Source: Petrimonas sulfuriphila
GTDB taxonomy: Bacteria; Bacteroidota; Bacteroidia; Bacteroidales; Dysgonomonadaceae
Direction: 5' to 3' (one strand)
Length of the DNA: 64,000 nucleotides
Assembly (NCBI RefSeq): GCF_051201015.1
Contig: NZ_JBPEHI010000016.1
Shown: positions 35,237 to 43,485 of the stretch, one piece after another
Layout of the letters: every line of letters starts with the position of its first letter
Numbering within the stretch: position 1 is the first letter of the stretch
Notes under the pieces: model-generated
Told to the model about the DNA's origin: nothing
The model's input: only the letters and a program-made list of their open reading frames with translations
Databases searched by the model: none
Program-made: the position numbers and the translations under genes

Positions 35237-36085
35237 TTATTCCTCAGGCATTTTTACATCGCCTTTTAATCCGGCGATCAGTTCACGGAAAACACGTTCA
35301 CCTTCTTCGGCATTCAGTTTTACCCAGCGTTCCAGCATCTGGAGCTTGCACAGGTAGGCAAAAATATATTCTATGTTGAAATAATCGAAAACCGTGTTTT
35401 CTTCCAGCCAATCCCAACGGAATTTGTCCATTTTCCTTTCGCGTTCGTATATATCCGTCTCTTCGGAGAGCCGCACGACAGCATCAAAAATCTCCAGTTC
35501 CTGACTCAACCCGAAATCGCGGGCATTCGCGTTCTCACGGATCAGCTGAGCTACCGGGTTATGGCCAACGACCACCCGGGCCACATCCAATCCATACTTT
35601 CGGGCATAAATTGCCGACAACAGGTTGCCTATATTCAGATTGAGCTCAAACCATCGCGACATGAGCGAATTTTTCACCTCTGTGCCGTAATCCATATACA
35701 AAGAGGCCATCAGGTCGTCCCACAATTTGTTTTCTGCCTGAGCCTCTTCGTCCAGCCATGTTCGGATAAATTTTTCGTGAAAATCCGGAACCTTCCTGTT
35801 TTTTACCGGTAAGTCCTCTTTGATTCTTCCGATCGTTTCCTGAATCTCTTCTCGGGAAATACTGCCCATCGGATTCAGTTCGGCATCCTTGTTTTTCAAC
35901 AAGTGCAGTAGGTTGTCGTTGTCGTACTTCAGGAAGTATTTGTTCAGCAACCGTTTGTCGTCCGGCTTCAATTCTTCGTCGAGCATTCGTTTGAACTCTT
36001 CCACGGTAAACGGAAGTTTCATGCTGTCGAAAGAAAAATCGGGCAACCCTGCTATAAAACAGTAATATTGATGTTTGAAAAGCAT
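35237..36085 (-). CDS. DUF2764 protein, likely subunit C equivalent of the V-type ATPase
   Basis: 282 residues from the ATG at 36085 (MLFKHQYY); a GTG 9 bp upstream is the alternative. It is helical and begins YYCFIAGLPDFSFD, the usual DUF2764 opening. It occupies the operon slot of subunit C between E and A, as commonly seen in Bacteroidota. A role as the central-stalk socket (subunit C/d-like) is inferred from position and helical nature, not from a catalytic motif. Confidence 0.82.
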   Translation of the reverse strand: MLFKHQYYCFIAGLPDFSFDSMKLPFTVEEFKRMLDEELKPDDKRLLNKYFLKYDNDNLLHLLKNKDAELNPMGSISREEIQETIGRIKEDLPVKNRKVPDFHEKFIRTWLDEEAQAENKLWDDLMASLYMDYGTEVKNSLMSRWFELNLNIGNLLSAIYARKYGLDVARVVVGHNPVAQLIRENANARDFGLSQELEIFDAVVRLSEETDIYERERKMDKFRWDWLEENTVFDYFNIEYIFAYLCKLQMLERWVKLNAEEGERVFRELIAGLKGDVKMPEE

Positions 36086-36094
36086 ATGTTTCAC

Positions 36095-36224
36095 AGTTTT
36101 TTGCCTGCGTTGTAAGTTAGCTCCGCCGTAATTTGCGTTTTGCGTACTATTGGTGCGACGTTGAGCCGTTTAACGAAACAACGGATTACAATAGAATAGG
36201 TGCTGGATTACAGCTGAATACCTT
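36095..36224 (-). other. 130 bp spacer inside the V-ATPase operon
   Basis: No ORF, strong hairpin or TAnnTTTG box is visible. An 8 bp direct repeat (GGATTACA on the plus strand) occurs twice about 24 bp apart, at about 36183 and 36206. It is unusually long for this otherwise tight operon. Confidence 0.4.
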
Positions 36225-36812
36225 TTAAAAAAGCAGTTTTTGTATTTGCGGGCGAAGGAATTCACGGAAATATTCTATAAACTCTTCTTCGCCGAATTTT
36301 ACCCGGTAAGAACCGTCTTCGGGGGATAAGATAAAGCTGGTTTTCAATCCATTCACGGATTCAATCTTCAGGCCTTTGTCAAGCAGGTATTTAGCGTTTT
36401 CGGAAATGTATTGCTTCAATTCCTCGGAATTTTCTACTCCGATTGTTAATGTTTCGTTCTTCGACCAATTTTGCACAAGTTCAGTGATCAGTTTTTGCAT
36501 GAACGTTTTGTCTTCCAACGCTGCTTTCACGTTGGATGCCGATAACTTACCGGTCACCAGGTTGGTGATTTCGCTCTTCAGCGCCTCGACCGCCTGAGAT
36601 GCGAAAAGCTTAAGTTCAGACTCCGTATTGCTTTTCCATTCGTGGGTTTCTTTCTTTGCTGACACAACGATCTGTTCGGCCTCTTTTTTTGCCTCCTCCA
36701 CTATCTGATCACGCAATACTTTTGCTTCGGCAACAATTTTATTGGCCTCTTCCTTACCTTTTTCTATTCCTTCCGCGTAGAGTTTAGAGGTGATTTCCTG
36801 AATTTTGTCCAT
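36225..36812 (-). CDS. ntpE: V-type ATPase subunit E (peripheral stalk)
   Basis: 195 residues. The first 85 residues are one long amphipathic helix rich in Glu, Lys and Ala (KGKEEANKIVAEAKVLRDQI), followed by a small C-terminal alpha/beta domain, the layout of E subunits. The usual partner stalk subunit (H/G) is not encoded here. First gene of the operon, with a good promoter upstream. Confidence 0.85.
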   Translation of the reverse strand: MDKIQEITSKLYAEGIEKGKEEANKIVAEAKVLRDQIVEEAKKEAEQIVVSAKKETHEWKSNTESELKLFASQAVEALKSEITNLVTGKLSASNVKAALEDKTFMQKLITELVQNWSKNETLTIGVENSEELKQYISENAKYLLDKGLKIESVNGLKTSFILSPEDGSYRVKFGEEEFIEYFREFLRPQIQKLLF

Positions 36813-36874
36813 AAATTTTTTCTGTTATTGAGCAACAAGGTTAATCGCTTATTGGCTATCAAAATTTTATAGAA

Positions 36875-36907
36875 CAAAGATATAAAAAAGGAAGATAATC
36901 ATCACAA
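36875..36907 (-). promoter_or_regulatory. Promoter of the V-type ATPase operon
   Basis: On the minus strand TTTG at 36907-36904, a 21 nt spacer and TATCTTTG at 36882-36875 match the Bacteroidota consensus. The leader to the ATG at 36812 is about 55-60 nt. Confidence 0.7.
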
Positions 36908-36980
36908 AATATTTTCTTTTATTTTTTGTGGATCTTTTTTTCTTTCAAAATAGTTTTTTACCCGTGTCAATGTTTTGTAT

Positions 36981-36988
36981 TATTTTTG
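36981..36988 (+). promoter_or_regulatory. -7 promoter box of the MATE gene, five bases from the start codon
   Basis: TATTTTTG followed by CAGCC and the ATG at 36994. If the box is used, the transcript begins at or within a few bases of the start codon, so the mRNA would be essentially leaderless. Confidence 0.5.
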
Positions 36989-36993
36989 CAGCC

Positions 36994-38292
36994 ATGGATA
37001 AGAAAATCTTTCGGCTTGCCATACCCAATATAATCACCAACATTACTGTTCCGCTGCTTGGGATGATCGATATCGCCATTGCGGGGCATTTGGGTTCGGC
37101 AGTATATATAGGTGCCATAGCTCTCGGCGCCAATATCTTCAACATGATTTACTGGAATTTTGGGTTTATCCGGATGAGCTCCAGCGGATTTGCCGCGCAG
37201 GCCTATGGAGCCCGCGATTTTACCGAAGCCATGAATGTGTTGATACGTTCGCTTATCGTGGGTGTGGGAATCGGGCTGCTGATTGTCTTGTTGCAATACC
37301 CCATCGGGAAGTTTGCCTTAAGCCTGATAAAGTCCGGTTCCGAAAGTAAAGCAGCTGTTGAAACCTATTTCCGTATTTGTGTCTGGAGTGCCCCGGCCGT
37401 ACTCGGGACGTATGCTTTTAAAGGTTTTTTCATCGGAATGCAGAATGCTAAAACACCAATGGTAATTGCCATTCTCAACAACGTGCTGAATATTGTCCTG
37501 AGCATGTTGTTTGTTTTCGGATTTGGCATGAAGGTGGCAGGAATTGCCCTTGGGACAATGTTATCGCAGGTGATAACACTTGTCGTTTGTGTGCTGATGT
37601 GGCTGAAATTTTACGGCCGGCTGAGAAAATACATTGTCAGGTCTTCTGTTTTGGAAACCGCTGCCATCCGGTCTTATTTCCGGGTAAACGGCGATGTTTT
37701 TGTACGCACGTTCCTGTTGACGCTGGTTACCACGTTTTTCACGTTTGTGTCATCGGGTATGGGAGACATGATTTTAGCTGCCAACGCCCTGTTGATGCAG
37801 TTTTTCATGCTTTTCTCCTACTTTATGGATGGATTTGCATACGCGGGGGAAGCATTAACGGGAAGATACATAGGGGCAGATAACAAGGTGCTGCTTGCCG
37901 GGATGCTAAGAAGATTGTTTTTCTGGGGATTTATCGTGAGTGCCGTATCGGTAATGATTTACCTGTTCTTCCCCGACCCGATTTTGAAAATGCTCACCAA
38001 CGATAAAGCGGTCATTGAAACCACCAAATCGTTCCTTTTCTGGACAGTGCTTATCCCGGTAACCGGTTTTGCTGCTTTTCTCTGGGACGGTGTTTTCATT
38101 GGGGCAACAGCCTCGAAAGAGATGCGCAACGCTATGGTGTTCTCTGCTGTCGTTTTCTTTGCCTGTTATTATATCGCCGTGCCGGTACTCGGAAACAACG
38201 GCCTGTGGCTGGCTTTTATTTTGTATTTGTCCGTTCGGGGAATTTTACAAACCGTATGGGCGAAAAAGGCGTTAAAAATGGCACAATCCTAA
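36994..38292 (+). CDS. MATE family multidrug/metabolite exporter
   Basis: 432 residues from the ATG at 36994 (MDKKIFRLAIPNI); the upstream in-frame reading to 36928 crosses the promoter and is rejected. Twelve membrane helices in two homologous halves. N-half landmarks are TNITVPLLGMIDIAIAGHLG and FGFIRMSSSGFAAQAYGA; this is a DinF/NorM-like MATE. It probably exchanges Na+ or H+ for organic cations or other small molecules. LOG-family gene follows after 17 bp. Confidence 0.9.
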   Translation: MDKKIFRLAIPNIITNITVPLLGMIDIAIAGHLGSAVYIGAIALGANIFNMIYWNFGFIRMSSSGFAAQAYGARDFTEAMNVLIRSLIVGVGIGLLIVLLQYPIGKFALSLIKSGSESKAAVETYFRICVWSAPAVLGTYAFKGFFIGMQNAKTPMVIAILNNVLNIVLSMLFVFGFGMKVAGIALGTMLSQVITLVVCVLMWLKFYGRLRKYIVRSSVLETAAIRSYFRVNGDVFVRTFLLTLVTTFFTFVSSGMGDMILAANALLMQFFMLFSYFMDGFAYAGEALTGRYIGADNKVLLAGMLRRLFFWGFIVSAVSVMIYLFFPDPILKMLTNDKAVIETTKSFLFWTVLIPVTGFAAFLWDGVFIGATASKEMRNAMVFSAVVFFACYYIAVPVLGNNGLWLAFILYLSVRGILQTVWAKKALKMAQS

Positions 38293-38309
38293 ACCTGTAA
38301 TTCAAAGAA

Positions 38310-39407
38310 ATGAAACAATGCGAATCCATAACCGAACTGAAACGTTTTTTAACGGTTCCTTACGTAGAAGAGATTGCCGTTCAATCGCTTCGCCTGACCG
38401 AGATTGAACCGCTAATGCTCAATATCCGTTTTTCCAGGTGTTTGTTTCTGGGTTGTTCGATGTCTGACGACCTGTTGCACCATTTACTGCCCGGGAATTT
38501 TATTTTTCCCCTCCTGGATGTTCCGTTCAATACCTATCCGAGCCGGTTGTACGACACAGATTCGCTTTATGCCGGTTTTAACCGCCACAAGCCTAAAACG
38601 TACCTGAAGACTCCTGATAAGGTTGTTTACGATTATTACCGGGAGTCCCGGAAAAACCTGTCGATAAAGGATACGCTGGCGCAACGTTTGCACGACCACT
38701 CCATCACCGATTCGCTGCACGAGTACATCGCCAGTTTTGATGAACGCAAGCTCGTGGCAATAATGGGCGGACATGGCATCCTGCGAACCGAACACATCTA
38801 CCGGCAAGTGGTCTTGCTGTCGAAATCACTCACGGAGCAGGGTTACCTGATGCTTTCCGGAGGCGGCCCCGGGGCAATGGAAGCCACGCACCTGGGAGCG
38901 TGGATGGCCGGAAGGGGCGACAACGAATGTCTTCGGGCCGTCGGCATCTTGAGTGCGGTCCCCCGTTACTCCGATGAGGGATGGCTTTCTTCGGCATTCG
39001 AGGTAATGGAACGTTTCCCCGACCCGCCTTTCGATAGTCTGGGAATTCCCACATGGCATTACGGGCACGAGCTCCCCACCCCATTTGCCACGAAAATTGC
39101 CAAATATTTCGAGAACAGTATCCGCGAAGAAGGGTTGCTCGCCATCGCCAAAGGAGGCGTGGTTTTCACCCCCGGAAGTGCGGGGACCCTGCAGGAGGTT
39201 TTTCAGGACCTGGCACAAAACCATTACGAGTCATACGGTTACGCCAGCCCGATGATTTTTTTGGATAAGCACTTCTGGACAACCGAACGCCCCGTCTACC
39301 CCGTCATCGGAGAAATGGCGGAACGCGGCGATTTGCATCACCTCAACCTGGGGCTTTACGATAACAATGAAGAGGTTATCGCCCACTTGAAAAAGTTTTC
39401 GGAATAA
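38310..39407 (+). CDS. LOG-family Rossmann-fold protein
   Basis: 365 residues. The core has MLSGGGPGAMEATHLGAWMA and VVFTPGSAGTLQEVFQDLAQ, the two phosphate/ribose-binding motifs of the LOG (cytokinin riboside monophosphate phosphoribohydrolase) superfamily, with PGSAGT in place of the usual PGGxGT. An N-terminal region of about 140 residues precedes the core, which makes it longer than the 190-residue plant-type LOG enzymes and more like PpnN-type nucleosidases. It likely cleaves nucleoside monophosphates to base and ribose 5-phosphate; substrate not determined. Confidence 0.82.
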   Translation: MKQCESITELKRFLTVPYVEEIAVQSLRLTEIEPLMLNIRFSRCLFLGCSMSDDLLHHLLPGNFIFPLLDVPFNTYPSRLYDTDSLYAGFNRHKPKTYLKTPDKVVYDYYRESRKNLSIKDTLAQRLHDHSITDSLHEYIASFDERKLVAIMGGHGILRTEHIYRQVVLLSKSLTEQGYLMLSGGGPGAMEATHLGAWMAGRGDNECLRAVGILSAVPRYSDEGWLSSAFEVMERFPDPPFDSLGIPTWHYGHELPTPFATKIAKYFENSIREEGLLAIAKGGVVFTPGSAGTLQEVFQDLAQNHYESYGYASPMIFLDKHFWTTERPVYPVIGEMAERGDLHHLNLGLYDNNEEVIAHLKKFSE

Positions 39408-39524
39408 ACCGGTACCGTCACTTTCTGGCTCCGTATTTTAACATCTCGATCATAAAATAATGCGAAACGAAAACCATATTCTTTAAAAAATTCAAGCCTG
39501 TTTCTGAAAAATTATAAATTTCCG

Positions 39525-39532
39525 TACCTTTG
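39525..39532 (+). promoter_or_regulatory. -7 promoter box of the serine hydrolase gene
   Basis: TACCTTTG, 30 nt before the ATG at 39563. No TTG at the ideal distance. Confidence 0.5.
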
Positions 39533-39562
39533 AACCAAATTCATCGATTAAACAGGCAGTAA

Positions 39563-41116
39563 ATGAAAAACTCGCTCCTTTTTCCCCTATTTGGATTGAT
39601 CCTCATGTTGAGTGGATGTGTTCAAAAAACGGAACAAAAAATGATCGACAATTACTCGTTGCCCCGCAGTACACCTGAAGCAGAGGGCTTATCGTCCGAG
39701 GCGGTCATCCAATTTATCGACGCTGCTGAGAGCGTTCGCGACAGCAGCATCGAACTCCACAGTTTCATGATCGTACGGCACGGAAAAGTCCTGGCCGAAG
39801 GCTGGTGGTCACCCTACCGGCACGACCTCAAGCACACGATGTATTCCGTGTCCAAAAGTTTTACTTCCACCGCCATAGGCCTAGCTGTGGCGGAAGGGAG
39901 ACTGAAACTGACCGACAAGGTGGTTTCGTTTTTTCCCGAATCATTACCCGACACGGTCTCTCCTTATCTCGCGAAGCTCGATGTGGACGACCTGCTGAAA
40001 ATGTCCGTGGGACAGGCCCGGGAGCCTCAGGAGATGCGCTTTAGCGACGATTGGATAAAAACGTTTTTGGCCGCTCCTGTCCAATACGAGCCGGGAACGG
40101 TTTTCCTTTATAACTCGGCAGGATCGTTCATGCTGTCTGCCATCCTGCAAAAAGCGACAGGTGAAAAACTCATCGATTACCTCAAGTCCCGCCTGTTTGA
40201 ACCTTTGGGCATTAAAGATGTCGATTGGGAAGTGAACCCGCAGGGAATAAACGTCGGCGGATGGGGGCTGCGCGTTAAGACGGAAGATATGGCGAAACTG
40301 GGGCTGCTCTACTTGCAAAAAGGTAAATGGAGAGATCACCGGATCCTGACGGAAGAATGGGTGAATGCGGCTACTTCCGAGCAGATCAAGACCGTAACGG
40401 GAGAAGAAGACCCGGCGAATGACTGGGCACAAGGTTACGGTTATCAGTTCTGGCAAACGCGAAATAACGCGTTCCGCGGCGACGGGGCTTTCGGGCAGTT
40501 CATCATTGTCCTGCCGGAGAAAGATGCGGTTATTGTCCTTACGGCTAACGCTCAGGATATGCAAAAGGAGATCAACCTGGTCTGGAAGCATATTTTTCCT
40601 GCTTTCCGGGAATCTGCGTTGGCTGAGGACGGTGACGCGCTGGACAGGTTGAAATCCCGTTTGTCGGCGTTGAGGTTACCTGTCCACACCACGAGAACCT
40701 CCTCTCCTGTCCGGGAAATTATTTCCGGAAAAACAATGGCTTTCAACAAAAATCCACTGAAAATATCGGAATTAACATTGCGATTCGAAGGCGACGTTTG
40801 TCGGATGACCCTAAGACAAGACACGGCAACCTACGAATTCCGGTTCAACTCCACTTCGTGGGAAGAAGGTGAAACGTTGCGCCACGGGCCTTCGCTCACT
40901 GCTGGCTCCAAAGCCGGTTTAACGGGTTTGCCACCCTTTAAGGTGGCGGGAAACTATGTCTGGAAAGATGAAAAAACACTGGAGTTGGTGCTCCGTTACA
41001 TAGAGAGCCCCAACGACGAGCGGTTCGTCTTTTCTTTCGAAAAACCGGCCGTTTCGGTAGAGTATTCAGCTAGTTACGATTTTTATCAACAGAAACTACG
41101 GTGGACTGAAAAATAA
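39563..41116 (+). CDS. Beta-lactamase-class-C-like serine hydrolase, lipoprotein
   Basis: 517 residues. The lipobox LMLSGC gives a lipidated Cys at 19. Class C beta-lactamase/DD-peptidase fold: SxxK motif in MYSVSKSFTSTAIGLA, Tyr-x-Asn-type motif LYNSAGSFML, and FRGDGAFGQFIIV near the third motif. A C-terminal beta-rich domain of about 150 residues follows. Relatives include esterases and D-aminopeptidases, so it need not be a beta-lactamase. It leads the cluster with the GDPD, HD and hemW genes. Confidence 0.85.
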   Translation: MKNSLLFPLFGLILMLSGCVQKTEQKMIDNYSLPRSTPEAEGLSSEAVIQFIDAAESVRDSSIELHSFMIVRHGKVLAEGWWSPYRHDLKHTMYSVSKSFTSTAIGLAVAEGRLKLTDKVVSFFPESLPDTVSPYLAKLDVDDLLKMSVGQAREPQEMRFSDDWIKTFLAAPVQYEPGTVFLYNSAGSFMLSAILQKATGEKLIDYLKSRLFEPLGIKDVDWEVNPQGINVGGWGLRVKTEDMAKLGLLYLQKGKWRDHRILTEEWVNAATSEQIKTVTGEEDPANDWAQGYGYQFWQTRNNAFRGDGAFGQFIIVLPEKDAVIVLTANAQDMQKEINLVWKHIFPAFRESALAEDGDALDRLKSRLSALRLPVHTTRTSSPVREIISGKTMAFNKNPLKISELTLRFEGDVCRMTLRQDTATYEFRFNSTSWEEGETLRHGPSLTAGSKAGLTGLPPFKVAGNYVWKDEKTLELVLRYIESPNDERFVFSFEKPAVSVEYSASYDFYQQKLRWTEK

Positions 41117-41135
41117 CAATATAAATCCGACAATC

Positions 41136-41912
41136 ATGAATCAAAAAAATGTAATCATTACCCTGATCTTTCTGACGTTTGTTTTTTCCGCAACGTCACA
41201 GGAAATCATTGCGCATCGCGGATACTGGAAAACTGAGGGTTCCGCACAAAACTCCGTTGCTGCCTTAATGAACGCCGATGCGCTTGACGTTTACGGATCT
41301 GAAGTAGATATCTGGCTATCGTCGGACGGCGTGCCTGTGGTAAATCACGACGCCGATGTGCTGCTCGACGGGAAGAAATTACGGGTGCAGGAAACTTCTG
41401 CCGCTGTCCTCCGGAAAGTGAAATTAGCAAACGGTGAACCGTTGCCTACGGTAGAAGAATATTTAACTGCGTTTGAAAAATGCAGGAACGCCCGGCTGAT
41501 CGTCGAATTCAAGACGCACAGCGACAGAAAAGCGGAAGATGAGTTGGCAGAGAAGGTGATCAATATGATTCGCGAAAAAGGATTGCAAAACCGGGTAGAA
41601 TACATTTCATTCGGCATTAATTTTGTTAATCAGGTCAGAAAACTTGATCCGGCGGCACCGGTATATTACCTGAACGGAGACCTGTCGCCCCGGGTAATCA
41701 AATCCATGGGCGCAGCAGGCATAGACTATCACTTCAATGTGTTGAAGAAAAATCCGCACTGGGTGAAGGAAGCACACGACCTCGGACTGAAGGTCAACGT
41801 GTGGACGGTGAATACGCCTGACGGTATCCGGGAAATGCTTGACCTGAAAGTCGATTTCATAACCACCGACGAGCCTCTGCTGGCCGGGGAATTGATAAAC
41901 AAACAAAAATGA
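41136..41912 (+). CDS. Secreted glycerophosphodiester phosphodiesterase-family protein
   Basis: 258 residues with a signal peptide ending FSATSQ. GDPD features: catalytic HRGYWKTEGSAQNSVAAL at the N-terminus, GSEVDIWLSSDGVPVVNHD with the metal Glu and Asp and second catalytic His, and C-terminal VNVWTVNTPDGIREM. The canonical E-N-T after the first His loop reads Q-N-S, a change shared by a Bacteroidota-type subgroup as far as I recall. It probably hydrolyses lipid-derived glycerophosphodiesters in the periplasm. It overlaps the next gene by ATGA. Confidence 0.85.
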   Translation: MNQKNVIITLIFLTFVFSATSQEIIAHRGYWKTEGSAQNSVAALMNADALDVYGSEVDIWLSSDGVPVVNHDADVLLDGKKLRVQETSAAVLRKVKLANGEPLPTVEEYLTAFEKCRNARLIVEFKTHSDRKAEDELAEKVINMIREKGLQNRVEYISFGINFVNQVRKLDPAAPVYYLNGDLSPRVIKSMGAAGIDYHFNVLKKNPHWVKEAHDLGLKVNVWTVNTPDGIREMLDLKVDFITTDEPLLAGELINKQK

Positions 41913-42361
41913 CTCTGCAGGAACAGCTCTTACGGGCGACGGATATTGCCATCGAAGCGCATACGGGGCATTACGATAAAAACGGACAGCCCTACCTCGG
42001 ACACGTCTTGCGCGTGATGAGCACCGGGCATACGTTACGGGAAAAAATTGCCGGTGCGCTGCACGATGTGATCGAAGACTCTGATTGGACATTGGAAGAT
42101 CTGGCGGAAGAAGGTTTTTCCCCGGAAATACTGGATGCGGTCGGAGCCTTGACGCATGATGATCCGGAAACATACGACGCGTATCTGGCGCGTGTAGCGA
42201 AAAATCCCCTGGCGGTTCGGGTAAAGATGAACGATTTGTCGGACAACATGGATGTTCGCCGCTTCAGAGAACTTGATGATACCGCCGTTTCCCGTATCCG
42301 GAAGTATTTAAAAGCTTATAAATTTCTCATAGAAACCCTTCCCACACTCCAATCCGAATAA
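41909..42361 (+). CDS. Small SpoT-like HD-domain phosphohydrolase
   Basis: 150 residues, HD domain only. The order AIEAHTGHYDKNGQPYLGHV, then GALHDVIEDSDWTLEDL and VKMNDLSDNM parallels the RelA/SpoT hydrolase motifs (H, HD with IED, and the ND segment). It lacks a synthetase domain, so it could be a small alarmone hydrolase, of the Mesh1 or SAH kind, degrading (p)ppGpp, though other nucleotides are possible. Starts inside the gdpd stop (ATGA) and its TAA overlaps the hemW ATG by one base, so expression is translationally coupled. Confidence 0.78.
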   Translation: MTLQEQLLRATDIAIEAHTGHYDKNGQPYLGHVLRVMSTGHTLREKIAGALHDVIEDSDWTLEDLAEEGFSPEILDAVGALTHDDPETYDAYLARVAKNPLAVRVKMNDLSDNMDVRRFRELDDTAVSRIRKYLKAYKFLIETLPTLQSE

Positions 42362-43485
42362 TGGCCGGCATTTACATCCACATCCCTTTTTGTAAAACGC
42401 GTTGCGTTTACTGCGATTTTTACAAGGAAACCGACGAAAGCAAAATAAAGGTTTTTGCGGAGGCACTTTGCGCCGAAGCTTTACGTAGAAAAAACGAAGT
42501 GAGGGAACCGGTAAAAACTATTTATTTCGGGGGCGGAACGCCGTCGAGATTAGATAACCAAGCTTTCGGGGAAATTTTTGAAACATTGTTCTCCCATTTT
42601 CCGATAGAGGAAGATGCGGAAATCACCCTAGAAGCAAATCCTGACGATCTTTCGGAAGAATATATACACTTGCTGCGGAAATTGCCTTTCAACCGGATCA
42701 GTATTGGAATTCAAAGTTTCGATGACGGGGAATTGAAGTTTTTAAGCCGAAGGCACTCGGCCCGACAGGCGATCCAGGCAGTCAAGCTCTGCCGGCAAGC
42801 AGGGTTTGAAAACATAAGCATTGACCTGATGTACGGTTTGCCCGGCCAGACACCCGGAATATGGGAGAAGAGCCTGCGACAGGCCTGTGAACTGGATGTC
42901 TGGCACATCTCGGCGTACCACCTTATTTACGAGAAGCAGACCAGGCTCTATGCTCTCCTGCAGAAAGGGAGCGTGAGGCCCGTTACCGACGAAGCAAGCA
43001 CGGAAATGTTTTCCATGCTCATCGATACGCTTGCCCAAAACGGGTTTGAACATTACGAAATTTCAAATTTTGCCAAAAGCAAGAAATATTCCATTCACAA
43101 CACCTCGTATTGGAAAAACGAAAAATATATCGGACTGGGACCTTCGGCCCACTCATACGATGGGGAAAACCGGTCGTGGAACATAGCTTCGCTCGAAAAA
43201 TACATCACCGCAATTCAGTCCGGGGAACTTTTGCAGGAAACGGAAAAGTTAACGTTCACCCAAAAATACAACGAGTTTATTCTGACGGGGTTGCGCACGA
43301 TGTGGGGCGTGGACCTAAACCTGCTGAAGGAAAAATTCGGACAGGAACTGTTCGATTACTGCTTGCAAAATGCGCGAAAATTCATCCGTGAAGGCTTTCT
43401 TGTGTCTAAAGACAATTCGCTGATAATGAATCGGAAAGGTATATTTATTTCCGATGGGATAATGAGTGAGTTGATGCGGGTGTAA
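42361..43485 (+). CDS. hemW: Radical SAM heme chaperone HemW
   Basis: 374 residues. The radical SAM cluster motif CKTRCVYCDF at residues 10-19 is preceded by GIYIHIPF, and YFGGGTPSRL follows. HemW-type CxxxCxxC plus Phe (CDFY) and the HemN C-terminal domain (NEFILTGLRTMWGVDL) separate it from true HemN. It binds heme and delivers it to respiratory proteins. Its last 41 bp overlap the opposite-strand gene that ends at 43445. Confidence 0.92.
   Translation: MAGIYIHIPFCKTRCVYCDFYKETDESKIKVFAEALCAEALRRKNEVREPVKTIYFGGGTPSRLDNQAFGEIFETLFSHFPIEEDAEITLEANPDDLSEEYIHLLRKLPFNRISIGIQSFDDGELKFLSRRHSARQAIQAVKLCRQAGFENISIDLMYGLPGQTPGIWEKSLRQACELDVWHISAYHLIYEKQTRLYALLQKGSVRPVTDEASTEMFSMLIDTLAQNGFEHYEISNFAKSKKYSIHNTSYWKNEKYIGLGPSAHSYDGENRSWNIASLEKYITAIQSGELLQETEKLTFTQKYNEFILTGLRTMWGVDLNLLKEKFGQELFDYCLQNARKFIREGFLVSKDNSLIMNRKGIFISDGIMSELMRV

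Noticed and set aside
36183..36213. Direct repeat GGATTACA in the V-ATPase operon spacer
   Set aside because: Two copies of 8 bp only, with no symmetry or known role; could be chance.
39563..41116. Calling the serine hydrolase a beta-lactamase
   Set aside because: Shared fold and SxxK motif do not prove antibiotic hydrolysis; many relatives are esterases or peptidases.
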